64,000 nt of DNA from Chitinophagaceae bacterium (GCA_947380605.1 CANCRO010000003.1:1-64000), one strand, 5' to 3'. Counted from the stretch's first letter, positions 1 through 10,814 are shown. Made by a program: numbers and translations. The notes: generated by a model from the sequence alone, not told the origin.

Positions 1-117
1 GGATTGGTAAACAGGAATAGGTAGATACCATTGAAAAAGTATTCCAATAACCAATGGCAGCAACAGCCTTATAAAAGGTGCTTTTCGCCAAATGGGCACG
101 GAATAAATTGTAGACAT
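1..117 (-). CDS. Partial N-terminus of a ComEC/Rec2-like membrane protein (runs off the window edge)
   Basis: Reverse-strand translation from ATG at 117: MSTIYSVPIWRKAPFIRLLLPLVIGILFQWYLPIPVYQS; resembles Bacteroidota ComEC N-termini (PFIRLLLPLxxGI). Only 39 codons visible. Confidence 0.45.
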   Translation of the reverse strand, partial: MSTIYSVPIWRKAPFIRLLLPLVIGILFQWYLPIPVYQS

Positions 118-225
118 ATCCTAAGATATATATAAAATAGGCTAAATACTAAGGACTTTTCAATCAGCTGCTGCAATAAAAAAAGCGAACCTTACGATTC
201 GCTTTAACTTAAAAAATATTTACAA

Positions 226-3081
226 TTACTTGCTTAAATGCATGCTACGTTCTTTGTACAACTGCCTAAAGTAAGGATCCTTAAGGTCTTTGATAAAGCG
301 AATGGCTTCACCCGTACTTTTCATTTCTGGACCAAGCTCTTTGCTTACACCTGGAAACTTATTAAAAGAGAAAACGGGTTCCTTGATGGCAAAACCAATC
401 AGTTTTTTCTCGTAGGTAAAATCTGTCACCTTAGCCACACCCAACATTATTTTAGTTGCAATATTTAGATAAGGGATCTGATAGGCTTTAGCGATAAATG
501 GTGTGGTACGACTTGCTCTTGGATTCGCTTCAATCACAAACACATTGCCATCTTTTATTGCAAATTGAATATTGATCAAGCCTTTAATATTTAAAGTTCG
601 AGCAATTTTTTCTGCATACTCTTCCATTGTATGCACTACCAATGGAGATAAATTAAATTCTGGTAAAACCGCATTACTATCTCCACTATGAATACCGGCT
701 GGCTCAATGTGCTCCATTACTCCCATGATATGGAAATTTTCTCCATCAAAAATTGCATCTATTTCTGCCTCTTGACAACGATCTAAAAAGTGATCAATTA
801 AAATTTTATTCCCTGGCAAATGTTTGATCAAACTTAAAATTCCTTTCTCCAAATCTTCGTCATTGAGCACAATACGCATCCTTTGGCCACCGATTACATA
901 ACTTGGTCTAATCAATACAGGATAGCCTACACTTTTAGCCACTTCAATTGCTTCATCTGTATTATAAGCAGTGCCGTATTTAGGATAAGGAATTCCTAAC
1001 TCTTTTAATTTATCACTAAATCTTCCTCTGTCCTCAGCGATGTCCATGCTGTCGAATGAAGTACCTATTATTTTGATTCCTTTTTCATGTAACTTCTTCG
1101 CTAACTTAAGCGCAGTTTGTCCGCCTAATTGCACAATCACGCCTTCTGGTTTTTCATGTTCAATGATTTCCCAAAGATGCTCCCAGAATACTGGCTCGAA
1201 ATATAATTTATCAGCGATATCAAAATCTGTAGACACCGTTTCAGGATTACAGTTTACCATAATCGCTTCAAAGCCTGCTTCTTTTACTGCTAATAAACCA
1301 TGTACACAACAATAGTCAAACTCAATACCCTGGCCAATTCTATTTGGACCAGAACCTAATACAATAATTTTTTTCTTAGAAGAAAGTTTTGATTCGTTAG
1401 ACAGTATTTGCACTCCAGTTTCTGGAAGATTAGTAGGCGCTTTTTCGAAGGTTGAATAAAAATAAGGTGTCTTAGCTTCAAACTCGGCACTACAAGTATC
1501 TACCATTTTGAATACTCTAGTCAACCCCATCGCTTTTCTTCTTTCATACACCTGTTCACTATTTTCTTCGTTCATAATGCGAACGATTTGCTCATCGCTA
1601 AATCCTAATAACTTAGCTTCTGTCAACAGGTCATCTGGTAGTGTTTTCAAATCGCATTTTGCAATCTTCTTTTCGCATTCGCAGATTTTTTGAATTTGAT
1701 AAATAAACCAACGATCGATGCCCGTACTTTCACAAATACGCTTGATACTTGCACCCGCCATTAATGCATCTTTAATCCTAAATATCCTATCCCACTTGGG
1801 TATTTTAATATACTCAATCAATTCATCCGCATGCATCAAACTTTTTCCATAGTAGCCTAAGCCAACCGCTTCGTTTTCCAAACTTTGACAAGCTTTTTGA
1901 ACAGCTTCAGCAAAACTTCTTCCGATGCCCATTACCTCACCCACACTCTTCATTTGAAAACCTAATGTATCATTGGCTCCTTTAAATTTATCAAAATTCC
2001 ATCTTGGAATTTTTACAATCACATAATCTAAGGCAGGCTCAAAATAAGCAGAAGTAGATTTAGTAATCTGATTTTTTAATTCATCTAAATTAAAACCTAG
2101 TGCAAGTTTGGCGGCTATTTTTGCAATTGGATAACCAGTCGCTTTACTAGCCAATGCAGAAGAACGGCTAACCCGTGGATTAATTTCCACCACCACTAAT
2201 TCTTCTGTTTGCGGATTCATTGCAAATTGAACATTACAACCACCAGCAAAATTTCCTAAAGCGCGCATCATACGAATCGCCGTGTTACGCATATCTTGAT
2301 AAGCAGTATCACTTAATGTCATGCAGGGTGCTACCGTAATACTATCGCCCGTATGCACTCCCATCGGGTCGAAATTTTCAACCCCACAAATAATTACTAC
2401 ATTATCATTTAAATCTCTCAATAATTCTAGTTCAAATTCTTTCCAACCCAATACCGCTTTTTCAACTAATACTTCATGAATTGGAGAAGCCGTTAACCCA
2501 TTATTAAGCGCATCATCCAATTCTTCTTTTTTGAAAACGATACCTCCGCCACTTCCACCCAGTGTAAAAGAAGGGCGGATCACTAAAGGGAAACCAATTT
2601 CTTGTGCAAATTCTTTACCCTCTAAAAATGAGTTAGCCGTTTTAGCTGGACAAACAGCAATACCCATTTCAATCATCCAGTTGCGAAATTTTTCGCGATC
2701 TTCTGCTTTATCAATTGCTTTAATATCAACACCAATCAATCTAACACCAAATTTTTCCCATACGCCCAATTCATCCGCTTCCTTACAAAGATTTAATGCT
2801 GTTTGACCACCCATAGTAGGCAAAACCGCATCAATCTGATTTTCTTCCAAAATTTGTTCAATACTCTCTACAGTAAGAGGTAAAAGATACACTCTATCTG
2901 CCATCATAGGGTCAGTCATAATAGTAGCAGGGTTGCTATTGATCAAGATAACCTTTACCCCTTCTTCCCGAATACTTCTAGCTGCTTGAGTACCAGAGTA
3001 ATCGAATTCACAGGCTTGGCCTATCACGATAGGACCAGATCCGATTATTAATACTGATTTGATTGATTTGTCTATTGGCAT
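226..3081 (-). CDS. carB: Carbamoyl-phosphate synthase large subunit
   Basis: Two ATP-grasp halves (SVLIIGSGPIVIGQACEFDYSGTQA and KKIIVLGSGPNRIGQGIEFDYCCVH). Start set to the internal ATG at 3081 (MPIDKSIKSVLIIG), not the ORF-track start, because a TACTTTTG box lies between them. Confidence 0.96.
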   Translation of the reverse strand: MPIDKSIKSVLIIGSGPIVIGQACEFDYSGTQAARSIREEGVKVILINSNPATIMTDPMMADRVYLLPLTVESIEQILEENQIDAVLPTMGGQTALNLCKEADELGVWEKFGVRLIGVDIKAIDKAEDREKFRNWMIEMGIAVCPAKTANSFLEGKEFAQEIGFPLVIRPSFTLGGSGGGIVFKKEELDDALNNGLTASPIHEVLVEKAVLGWKEFELELLRDLNDNVVIICGVENFDPMGVHTGDSITVAPCMTLSDTAYQDMRNTAIRMMRALGNFAGGCNVQFAMNPQTEELVVVEINPRVSRSSALASKATGYPIAKIAAKLALGFNLDELKNQITKSTSAYFEPALDYVIVKIPRWNFDKFKGANDTLGFQMKSVGEVMGIGRSFAEAVQKACQSLENEAVGLGYYGKSLMHADELIEYIKIPKWDRIFRIKDALMAGASIKRICESTGIDRWFIYQIQKICECEKKIAKCDLKTLPDDLLTEAKLLGFSDEQIVRIMNEENSEQVYERRKAMGLTRVFKMVDTCSAEFEAKTPYFYSTFEKAPTNLPETGVQILSNESKLSSKKKIIVLGSGPNRIGQGIEFDYCCVHGLLAVKEAGFEAIMVNCNPETVSTDFDIADKLYFEPVFWEHLWEIIEHEKPEGVIVQLGGQTALKLAKKLHEKGIKIIGTSFDSMDIAEDRGRFSDKLKELGIPYPKYGTAYNTDEAIEVAKSVGYPVLIRPSYVIGGQRMRIVLNDEDLEKGILSLIKHLPGNKILIDHFLDRCQEAEIDAIFDGENFHIMGVMEHIEPAGIHSGDSNAVLPEFNLSPLVVHTMEEYAEKIARTLNIKGLINIQFAIKDGNVFVIEANPRASRTTPFIAKAYQIPYLNIATKIMLGVAKVTDFTYEKKLIGFAIKEPVFSFNKFPGVSKELGPEMKSTGEAIRFIKDLKDPYFRQLYKERSMHLSK

Positions 3082-3108
3082 ATTGTAATTTGCTTCTAAT
3101 GTGGCGTG

Positions 3109-3116
3109 CAAAAGTA
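3109..3116 (-). promoter_or_regulatory. Putative Bacteroidota -7 box TACTTTTG for carB
   Basis: Plus-strand CAAAAGTA = TACTTTTG on the minus strand, about 28 nt upstream of the carB ATG. Confidence 0.5.
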
Positions 3117-3329
3117 AAGAAAAAAGAGCAGTTTTAGGAAGGTTGCACCCAATCGATTCATAATAATTTTTGCACATTGACCGCTCCACTTATTCAGCGT
3201 AGCAAATCTAGGAATTTGGGCTATCCTATAATAAGTTATGCAGATAGCCTGTTTTTAATACTCCCCTCCTTTCAATGCATTATTTATGAATTAAATTTGC
3301 CCTTATTACGCTATTTCAAAAAATCACGA

Positions 3330-5048
3330 ATGAAGTTTTCTCTACTCGGCCTTTTACTAATAAACCTAGTTTCTTATGCGCAGTTATTTCCTGGAAAAAA
3401 TTATCCAAAAGGATATTTTAGTTGGCCGGTTGATGCCAAAATTGCTTTAGCAGCCAACTTTGGGGAACTAAGACCCAATCACTTTCATATGGGACTAGAC
3501 TGTAAATCAGACCAGGTAGAAAACAGGTCTGTAATGGCTGCTGCAGAGGGTTATATCGCCAAGGTGAAAATTGAGCCTTTTGGATTTGGAAGATGCATTT
3601 ATATCAATCATCCCAATGGCCTAACTACCCTGTATGCCCATCTCAATGATTTTTATCCTGCAGTAGAGCAATACATTACTAACAAACAATATCAACTAAA
3701 AAGCTGGAATATTTTTTTAGACCTACCAGTAGGAATGTTTCCTGTAAAAAAAGGGCAGTTCATTGCATTCAGTGGCAATACTGGGGGCTCGCAGGGGCCG
3801 CATGTCCACTTTGAAATAAGAGAAACTAAAACAGATAAAGTACTGAATCCCCTTTTATTTGGATTTCCATTAGCAGATGATATTGCCCCCGATATTTTGC
3901 GATTAGCCGTTTACGATAGAACCATCAGTACTTATGAACAGACACCCCAATTTTATTCTTTAAAAAAAATAAATGGGGTGTTTACTACTAGCCCTTCGTT
4001 AGTAATTGTAAACACTCCCAAAATTAGTTTTGCCATCACTGCGTATGATCGTTATTCTGGATCAACCAATAAAAATGGCATCTATCAAGCGATACTTTCA
4101 GATAATGAAAAACCTTTGGCTGGCTTTCAGATGGATGGTATTAGTTATGATGAAACAAGGTTTCTGAATGCGCATATTGATTACAAATTACATAATGGCG
4201 GAGGTTCCTATGTTCAGCATTTAGGTAATCTTCCTGGCTACACCAACGGTATTTATAATAACCAATTAGGAAATGGGGTGGTCAATTTGGAAGATGGGTT
4301 AATGCATCCTATTAAAATAGCAGTAAAAGATGCCAATGGCAATAGTTCCGTTTTGCAATTGACAGTTCAATATAAAGGAGTAAAACCAACAGAAAAAAAG
4401 GCTTTAGCAAAATCCGATCAACAACAAAGAGAATTTCGGCCAGGATTTATTAATGTATTTGAAAACGATCAAGTAAGATTTTACCTACCTGAAAATGCTT
4501 TGTATGACTCTATTCGCTTCACTTTCAAAGAAGTTATCCCTACCCAGGGAAACCCCATTTATCAAATTCATACTGGCGATATTCCTATCCACAGCCTTTT
4601 TGCAATCAACATAAAAAATCCCACAGCTCGCTTCCCCAACAAAATGGTCATGTATCGCTCCTGGAGAAATAAAAATGATTATTCAAAAGCAGTGCAGGTT
4701 TTAACGGGATATGGAAAAGATTGGTTTAGAGCGAGCTTTAGAGAGTTTGGAAATTTTCAATTAATAGAAGATACCATTCCTCCAAGCATCACTGCCGTTG
4801 GATTTAAAGAAGGGATGAATATTAGTAAACAAAATCGCATTGCATTTGTAATTAAAGATGATACGGAAGAATTGGAAAATTTTACTGCTTTACTAGATGG
4901 CAAATGGATAAGATTTTCTAACGATAAAGGGGCTGCATTTATTTATCGGCTGGATGAACATTGTCCACCTGGTGAACATGAACTAAAAATAAGTGTAGCA
5001 GATTGTGTAGGAAATAAATCAGAAAGGACCTATCATTTTACCAGATAA
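3330..5048 (+). CDS. Secreted M23 family metallopeptidase
   Basis: Signal peptide MKFSLLGLLLINLVSYAQ at the ATG at 3330; HFHMGLDCKS, GPHVHFEIRE LytM/M23 motifs. Confidence 0.85.
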   Translation: MKFSLLGLLLINLVSYAQLFPGKNYPKGYFSWPVDAKIALAANFGELRPNHFHMGLDCKSDQVENRSVMAAAEGYIAKVKIEPFGFGRCIYINHPNGLTTLYAHLNDFYPAVEQYITNKQYQLKSWNIFLDLPVGMFPVKKGQFIAFSGNTGGSQGPHVHFEIRETKTDKVLNPLLFGFPLADDIAPDILRLAVYDRTISTYEQTPQFYSLKKINGVFTTSPSLVIVNTPKISFAITAYDRYSGSTNKNGIYQAILSDNEKPLAGFQMDGISYDETRFLNAHIDYKLHNGGGSYVQHLGNLPGYTNGIYNNQLGNGVVNLEDGLMHPIKIAVKDANGNSSVLQLTVQYKGVKPTEKKALAKSDQQQREFRPGFINVFENDQVRFYLPENALYDSIRFTFKEVIPTQGNPIYQIHTGDIPIHSLFAINIKNPTARFPNKMVMYRSWRNKNDYSKAVQVLTGYGKDWFRASFREFGNFQLIEDTIPPSITAVGFKEGMNISKQNRIAFVIKDDTEELENFTALLDGKWIRFSNDKGAAFIYRLDEHCPPGEHELKISVADCVGNKSERTYHFTR

Positions 5049-5105
5049 GAGAAAAGAAAATTGAGTAATGAAAAATTGGGGGGAGCTAAATAAATTGCCC
5101 TTTGA

Positions 5106-5146
5106 CCATTCACCATTCACCATTGCCCATTCACCCTAAACATTCA
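5106..5146. repeat. Short degenerate CCATTCA-type direct repeats
   Basis: accattcaccattcaccattgcccattcaccctaaacattcaa just upstream of bcp. Confidence 0.6.
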
Positions 5147-5156
5147 ACAAAATAAT

Positions 5157-5618
5157 ATGAGCACATTAACCACAGGAAAAAAAGCCCCGGCCTTTAAAGG
5201 CCTTGATCAAAACGGAAACAAAATTTCTATTGCAGATTTTAAAGGCAAAAAGATCATCCTTTATTTTTATCCTAAAGACGATACTCCAGGATGTACCGCC
5301 CAAGCCTGCAACCTTAGAGATAATTATTCTGCCCTACTTAAAAAAGGATTTGCTGTGGTAGGTGTCAGTACTGACGCTGTTAAAACGCATAAAAAATTTG
5401 AAACTAAATATGAGCTTCCTTTTCCATTAATTGCAGATGAAGACAAGAAAATAGTAGAACAGTACGGGGTTTGGGGCGAAAAAAAATTCATGGGTAAAAC
5501 TTATATGGGCATTACTCGTACTACATTTTTAATCGATGAGGCTGGCAAGATTATTCAGATTATCGAAAAACCTGATACAAAAAATCATACAGAAGAAATT
5601 TTAGCCGCATTGAAGTAG
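5157..5618 (+). CDS. bcp: Thioredoxin-dependent thiol peroxidase (peroxiredoxin Q/BCP)
   Basis: AhpC/TSA fold motif YFYPKDDTPGCTAQACNLRDNY. Confidence 0.93.
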   Translation: MSTLTTGKKAPAFKGLDQNGNKISIADFKGKKIILYFYPKDDTPGCTAQACNLRDNYSALLKKGFAVVGVSTDAVKTHKKFETKYELPFPLIADEDKKIVEQYGVWGEKKFMGKTYMGITRTTFLIDEAGKIIQIIEKPDTKNHTEEILAALK

Positions 5619-5642
5619 AGGTTATTTTTTGATACCCGATAT

Positions 5643-5897
5643 ATGTCTGATGGAAGGATGTATATGTATGATGTCTGATGTCTGATGTCTGATTTTTTTA
5701 AATTTGAGGATAACTGCTTCTTTCGAAGCTTTTGCTTTTATTTTTTATTCTCTTCAACAAATAGAACCCCGTCATTCATAAACAAATCAGACATCAAAAA
5801 ATCATACATCAGACATTGAATATCGGACATCAAAAAATCAGACATCAGACATATATATCGGACCTGAAAAAATCAGACATCACTTAAATCAGACATC
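5643..5897. repeat. Cluster of ATGTCTGATG units and their reverse complements, forming a large imperfect inverted repeat
   Basis: 5678-5698 ATGTCTGATGTCTGATTTTTT is the exact reverse complement of 5832-5852 AAAAAATCAGACATCAGACAT; further (A)AATCAGACATC copies up to about 5897. Confidence 0.85.
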
Positions 5898-6641
5898 TCA
5901 CATCACCCATTCCACCTCTCCAAAATCGAATCGCCGTTCTTGCTGAGCATCCATCGTTATTAATTGTCCGTAGGGTGAAACCCCTTGAATAGTGGTATCA
6001 AAATGTATAGGTCCCTTTTTTAAATGAACTTTTTGATTGAGGCCAAATAAATGTGCATTGTATTCAGCTAATAAAGCGTCGAAATTGTCTTTTTTAATGG
6101 AATCATATCGATCCAGTACATGATTTTTCAGCTCTTCGGCTAAGCTTTCAAGATCATGGGTTTTGCCCGTTATTTGCTTGAGTGATACGGGATTTTTTAA
6201 GCTAGGGTCAAAACTAGTCTGGTTGATATTGACGCCGATGCCGGCAACAGCAAAATTCCAATCGCTACCTTGAAATACATTTTCGATTAATACGCCTACT
6301 GCCTTTCTGTCACGCCAGTAAATATCATTGGGCCATTTAATGCTCGTTTCAGGGCCAGCGTATTGAACAAAAAAATCATAACAGCCCAAGGCTACCGACA
6401 CCAACAATTGAAATTGTTGTGAAGCATTTAACATTTTAACCTCCAAGACAAGGCTAAGCGCAATATTAACGCCATTAGCAGTATCCCAATGCTTTCCTCG
6501 CTGCCCTTTTCCGGCAGTTTGAACCGTTGTAAAATAAGAATCTCCATGTTTCGCCATTCCTGCATGAACCTTTGCCATGGCATAGTTGTTGGTACTATCA
6601 ACCTGATTTAAAATTACTAGGGAAGAACCGGTTTTTGGCAT
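5898..6641 (-). CDS. birA: Biotin--[acetyl-CoA-carboxylase] ligase
   Basis: DSTNNYAM, TAGKGQRGKHW, IKWPNDIYW, GVGVNINQ-like (AGIGVNINQ) motifs. Confidence 0.93.
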   Translation of the reverse strand: MPKTGSSLVILNQVDSTNNYAMAKVHAGMAKHGDSYFTTVQTAGKGQRGKHWDTANGVNIALSLVLEVKMLNASQQFQLLVSVALGCYDFFVQYAGPETSIKWPNDIYWRDRKAVGVLIENVFQGSDWNFAVAGIGVNINQTSFDPSLKNPVSLKQITGKTHDLESLAEELKNHVLDRYDSIKKDNFDALLAEYNAHLFGLNQKVHLKKGPIHFDTTIQGVSPYGQLITMDAQQERRFDFGEVEWVM

Positions 6642-6797
6642 GTATCAACGATTGGTAAAGAAATAGTACTTTTGAAGATATTTGCAAGCTACCTACTGTA
6701 AACCAAAAAACAAAAGTTAATAGTAAACTGCGCGCCTTTATTAATGAGTGTCTATGAAAAGTAAACTAAAACAGCATATAATTTGAACAATCTCAAA

Positions 6798-7187
6798 ATG
6801 TTAGCCAATCGTCCAAAAAGTACTATTAAAAAGCTAACTAAAAACAGTAAAATTTTCAAGGCCATCATCGAAGCCATCAAAGAAAAAAAAGGAGAAAATA
6901 TCATAAGTCTTGATTTACGTAAAATACCTGAAGCTGTATCCGACTTTTTCATCATTTGTGAAGCTAGTAATCCCAATCAATTAAAAGCAATTGCTGATTT
7001 TATAGAAGAAGATGTCAAAAATAAATGTGGCGAGTCTGCCTACAAGCATGAAGGCCGTCAAGCGCAACAATGGATTTTAATTGATTATGTAAATGTAGTA
7101 GTCCATATCATGTTGCCCGAACCAAGGAAGTTTTACAGGTTAGAAGAAATGTGGAGTGATGCAGTCGCCACCGAACACAACGATTAA
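6798..7187 (+). CDS. rsfS: Ribosome silencing factor (RsfS/Iojap)
   Basis: KGENIISLDLRKIPEAVSDFFIICEASNPNQLKAIAD ... WILIDYVNVVVHIM.. typical of the family; start chosen at internal ATG. Confidence 0.92.
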   Translation: MLANRPKSTIKKLTKNSKIFKAIIEAIKEKKGENIISLDLRKIPEAVSDFFIICEASNPNQLKAIADFIEEDVKNKCGESAYKHEGRQAQQWILIDYVNVVVHIMLPEPRKFYRLEEMWSDAVATEHND

Positions 7188-7246
7188 GTCGATTAAAATT
7201 AGCTATCCAATAGCATAAAATAAATAAATATTGTAAGCAAGCAGCT

Positions 7247-9322
7247 ATGTCAGAAGATAAAAAATCAGCCCCCAACAAAAAATCGGGTACCAACCCGTCC
7301 GGAGACGACAACCAGTCAAAAAACAAAAATAGATTTAATATCTACTGGATATATGGAATTGTTTTTGCCGCCATCGTAGGATATAACTTTTTAAGAACCG
7401 CCACTGGGACTGGAGTAGAGACGAATCAAGTAAAATTCACTGAGCTCGTTAAGCAAGGGGATATTGAAAAAATTACCACTATTCGCAACAAGAAAATTGT
7501 TAGAATTTTTATCAAAAAAGATAGCTTACAAAATAAAGCATTTTACAAAGAAATTTTTGGAAAGCAATTTGACAATGCGGTGAAGATGCCCGCTCCTCAA
7601 CTGTATTTCAGTATTGTTGATGACAAAACATTTGCAGCTCAAATGCAGGATTTTTATACCAAAAACCCTTCAATCACTCAGATACCAGATTCTCCAACAG
7701 AAGAAGGAGAATTGTTTGGTCAATTAATATCAACCCTACTACCCATCTTATTGATTGGATTGCTTTTCGTATTGATGATGCGCAAGGTAGGCGGTCCAGG
7801 TGGTGGTAGCGGAGGTCCAGGTGGCATCTTTAATATTGGCAAATCAAAAGCTACGCTTTTCGATAAAGCTTCTAGAGTAAATATCAATTTTGGCGATGTA
7901 GCAGGACTAGATGAAGCAAAGGTAGAGGTGATGGAGATTGTAGACTTTTTAAAAAATCCAAAAAAATATACTGCACTTGGTGGTAAAATTCCTAAAGGGG
8001 CATTGTTAATTGGGCCTCCAGGCACTGGTAAAACTTTATTGGCTAAAGCCGTTGCAGGTGAAGCACAGGTTCCATTCTTCAGTTTAAGTGGTAGTGATTT
8101 TGTTGAGATGTTTGTAGGGGTTGGTGCAAGTCGCGTTAGAGACCTATTTAAACAAGCAAGAGAAAAAGCTCCTTGTATTATTTTCATTGATGAAATTGAT
8201 GCTATCGGTAGAGCGAGAGGAAAGAATATGATGATGAGTAATGATGAAAGAGAAAATACCTTGAATCAATTACTAGTAGAAATGGATGGTTTTGGAACCG
8301 ATCTTGGCATCATCATTTTAGCGGCTACTAACCGCCCTGATGTGCTGGATGCTGCACTACTTCGTCCAGGTAGATTTGATAGACAGATCACCATTGATCG
8401 TCCAGATTTAGCTGGAAGAGAAGCGATATTTAAAGTTCATTTAGGCCCAATAAAAGTTTCGACTACCCTTGATATATTTAAATTAGCTGAGCAAACGCCG
8501 GGTTTTGCTGGTGCTGATATTGCGAATGTATGTAATGAAGCGGCTTTAATTGCAGCACGCAAAAACAAGGACTCAGTTGATATGAGTGATTTTCAAGATG
8601 CTATTGACAGAGTAATCGGTGGGTTAGAGAAAAAGAATAAAATCATCTCTCCTGAAGAAAAAGAAATTATTGCTTATCACGAAGCAGGACATGCTATTTG
8701 CGGATGGTATCTTGAGCATGCTTATCCATTATTAAAAGTAACGGTAGTGCCTAGAGGTACCGCAGCACTTGGATATGCTCAATACACTCCCAAAGAACAA
8801 TACCTATACAATACAGATCAATTGATGGATCAAATTTGCATGACGCTTGGCGGTAGAGCAAGTGAAGATATTTTCTTTGGAAAAATTAGTACCGGCGCTA
8901 GCAATGATTTACAACAAATCACCAAGATTGCCTACAGCATGATTACGGTATATGGCATGAATGACAAAATCGGAAATATCAGTTACTACGATCCAAATCA
9001 GGAAAACGTTTTCACCAAACCTTTTAGTGAAGAGACTGGTAAAATGATTGATGAAGAAGTTCGCAAGCTAATTGAGAATGCTTACACTAGGACTAAGAAT
9101 TTATTGACTGAAAAGAAAGGAGATGTTGAGTTGTTAGCGAAAGAGTTGCTTAAAAAAGAAGTGCTCTTCAAGAGTGATGTAGAAAATTTAATTGGCAAAA
9201 GAGCTTTCGAAGAAAAAAAGGCGTTGGATATTCCGTTAGATATTCCAGTAGCTGAAGAAGCGAAACAAGAAGAACCAGCTGCTGCATTACCTGAAGAACC
9301 TGTAAATCCTCCTCAAATCTAA
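7247..9322 (+). CDS. ftsH: ATP-dependent zinc metalloprotease FtsH
   Basis: [18 protein letters not shown] Walker [16 protein letters not shown] Walker B, SRH, HEAGH zinc motif. Confidence 0.98.
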   Translation: MSEDKKSAPNKKSGTNPSGDDNQSKNKNRFNIYWIYGIVFAAIVGYNFLRTATGTGVETNQVKFTELVKQGDIEKITTIRNKKIVRIFIKKDSLQNKAFYKEIFGKQFDNAVKMPAPQLYFSIVDDKTFAAQMQDFYTKNPSITQIPDSPTEEGELFGQLISTLLPILLIGLLFVLMMRKVGGPGGGSGGPGGIFNIGKSKATLFDKASRVNINFGDVAGLDEAKVEVMEIVDFLKNPKKYTALGGKIPKGALLIGPPGTGKTLLAKAVAGEAQVPFFSLSGSDFVEMFVGVGASRVRDLFKQAREKAPCIIFIDEIDAIGRARGKNMMMSNDERENTLNQLLVEMDGFGTDLGIIILAATNRPDVLDAALLRPGRFDRQITIDRPDLAGREAIFKVHLGPIKVSTTLDIFKLAEQTPGFAGADIANVCNEAALIAARKNKDSVDMSDFQDAIDRVIGGLEKKNKIISPEEKEIIAYHEAGHAICGWYLEHAYPLLKVTVVPRGTAALGYAQYTPKEQYLYNTDQLMDQICMTLGGRASEDIFFGKISTGASNDLQQITKIAYSMITVYGMNDKIGNISYYDPNQENVFTKPFSEETGKMIDEEVRKLIENAYTRTKNLLTEKKGDVELLAKELLKKEVLFKSDVENLIGKRAFEEKKALDIPLDIPVAEEAKQEEPAAALPEEPVNPPQI

Positions 9323-9331
9323 GATTGCCTC

Positions 9332-9961
9332 ATGGCTACTTCAGCGGCAAAAGAAAACATATTAAGAAGAATACGGCAGGCACTGAGTAATCCAGTGCCT
9401 TTGCCATTTCCGCAAAGTGAAGGAGTGTCTTCTCTATACCAACCTGCAAAAGAAGAATTAGAAATTTTATTTGCAGAAACATTTACTCAATTACAAGGAA
9501 AATTTGCCTATTGTGAAAACGAGGCCGACCTTTTATTACAGGTGCAACAACTCATCACTAAAAAAGAATGGACAAAAATATATTGTTGTGAAAATCGTTG
9601 GAATGATTCATTTAGCAACACGATTCATCTTGCTGGCTGCGATGCCTCTATTACTGGATGTGAATATTTAGTGGCCAGAACCGGTACCATTGTTATGAGT
9701 GCTGCACAACAAAGCGGCCGCACGGTAAGTGTATACGCTCCTATTCATATTTGTATTGCTTATACCAATCAATTAGTTTACGACTTGAAAGATTCTTTGC
9801 AATTACTTAAAGATCGTTATGCCGATCATATTCCGTCGCTGATAACTTTTGCTAGTGGCCCGAGTAGAACGGCAGATATTGAAAAAACATTAGTAACAGG
9901 AGTTCACGGGCCTAAAGAAGTGTATTTGTTTTTGGTGGACAGTACCAGTGCTAAAGGTTGA
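9332..9961 (+). CDS. LUD-domain protein (LutC/YkgG family)
   Basis: CEYLVARTGTIVMSAAQQSGRTVSVYAPIHICIA ... FASGPSRTADIEKTLVTGVHGPKEVYLFLV is the LutC/YkgG signature. Confidence 0.87.
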   Translation: MATSAAKENILRRIRQALSNPVPLPFPQSEGVSSLYQPAKEELEILFAETFTQLQGKFAYCENEADLLLQVQQLITKKEWTKIYCCENRWNDSFSNTIHLAGCDASITGCEYLVARTGTIVMSAAQQSGRTVSVYAPIHICIAYTNQLVYDLKDSLQLLKDRYADHIPSLITFASGPSRTADIEKTLVTGVHGPKEVYLFLVDSTSAKG

Positions 9962-10034
9962 TTTGATTATCTTTATTACTTTCTATAAAGAAGAATAGGC
10001 GATTGCTTTATTAAAACAAACGCATTTTTAAAAA

Positions 10035-10814
10035 ATGACGACAATACCTGCAAAAAACATTTATTTCCTCTCCGATTTTCATTTAGGAACTCCGGATACT
10101 AGCAGCAGCCTTGCGCGAGAGAAAAGAATTGTGCAATTTTTAGAGGGTATAAAAAATGATGCTAAAGAAATATTTATTGTAGGCGACTTGTTTGACTTTT
10201 GGTTTGAATATAAAACGGTAGTCCCTAAAGGATATATTAGAATTTTAGGAAAATTAGCTGAACTAACAGACGCAGGAATTCCAATTCATTTTTTTGTTGG
10301 CAACCACGATATGTGGATGCGCAACTATTTTCAATCTGAACTAAATATACCCGTATACTTTGAGCCCACTGCCTTTGAATTTAGTGGTAAAAAGTTTTTG
10401 ATTGGACATGGAGATGGATTAGGTCCTGGAGATGAGGGATACAAATTTTTGAAAAAAATATTCCGCAACAAAATTTGCCAATCTTTTTTTGGAATGATCC
10501 CACCTGTAATTGGATTAGGAATCGCAAATTACTTTTCTAAAAAAAGCAGAATAGCCGCCACGCGTGAGCCAGAGCGTTTTTTAGGTGAAGAGAATGAATG
10601 GCTCATCGTTTACGCTAAAGAGGTATTGAAGAAAGAGCCCTATGATTATTTTATTTTTGGACATCGACACTTACCCATTGATTTTGCGCTTAATGAAAAG
10701 AGTCGGTATATTAATTTAGGAGAGTGGATCAACTACAATAGTTACGCAGTATTCGATGGCCAAAATTTAGCATTGAAATATTTTAATTCGCCAAGCAATA
10801 AAACTAATCACTAA
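10035..10814 (+). CDS. UDP-2,3-diacylglucosamine diphosphatase (LpxH-like metallophosphoesterase)
   Basis: FLSDFHLG, VGDLFDFWFE, VGNHDMW, GHGDGLGPGD, FGHRHLP metallophosphoesterase motifs. Confidence 0.87.
   Translation: MTTIPAKNIYFLSDFHLGTPDTSSSLAREKRIVQFLEGIKNDAKEIFIVGDLFDFWFEYKTVVPKGYIRILGKLAELTDAGIPIHFFVGNHDMWMRNYFQSELNIPVYFEPTAFEFSGKKFLIGHGDGLGPGDEGYKFLKKIFRNKICQSFFGMIPPVIGLGIANYFSKKSRIAATREPERFLGEENEWLIVYAKEVLKKEPYDYFIFGHRHLPIDFALNEKSRYINLGEWINYNSYAVFDGQNLALKYFNSPSNKTNH

Noticed and set aside
7720-8187. 155-aa antisense ORF inside ftsH
   Set aside because: Lies wholly within a highly conserved gene on the other strand; composition is typical of an antisense shadow. The same applies to the other short ORFs overlapping carB, alaS, prfA, metB-like, emrB etc.
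9471-9671. 66-aa + strand ORF in an alternative frame of the LUD gene
   Set aside because: Out-of-frame shadow of 9332-9961 with no independent support.
9962-10034. TCTTTAT-TACTTTCT-ATAAAGA hairpin between the LUD gene and lpxH-like gene
   Set aside because: Weak AT-only stem without a T tail; not a convincing terminator.
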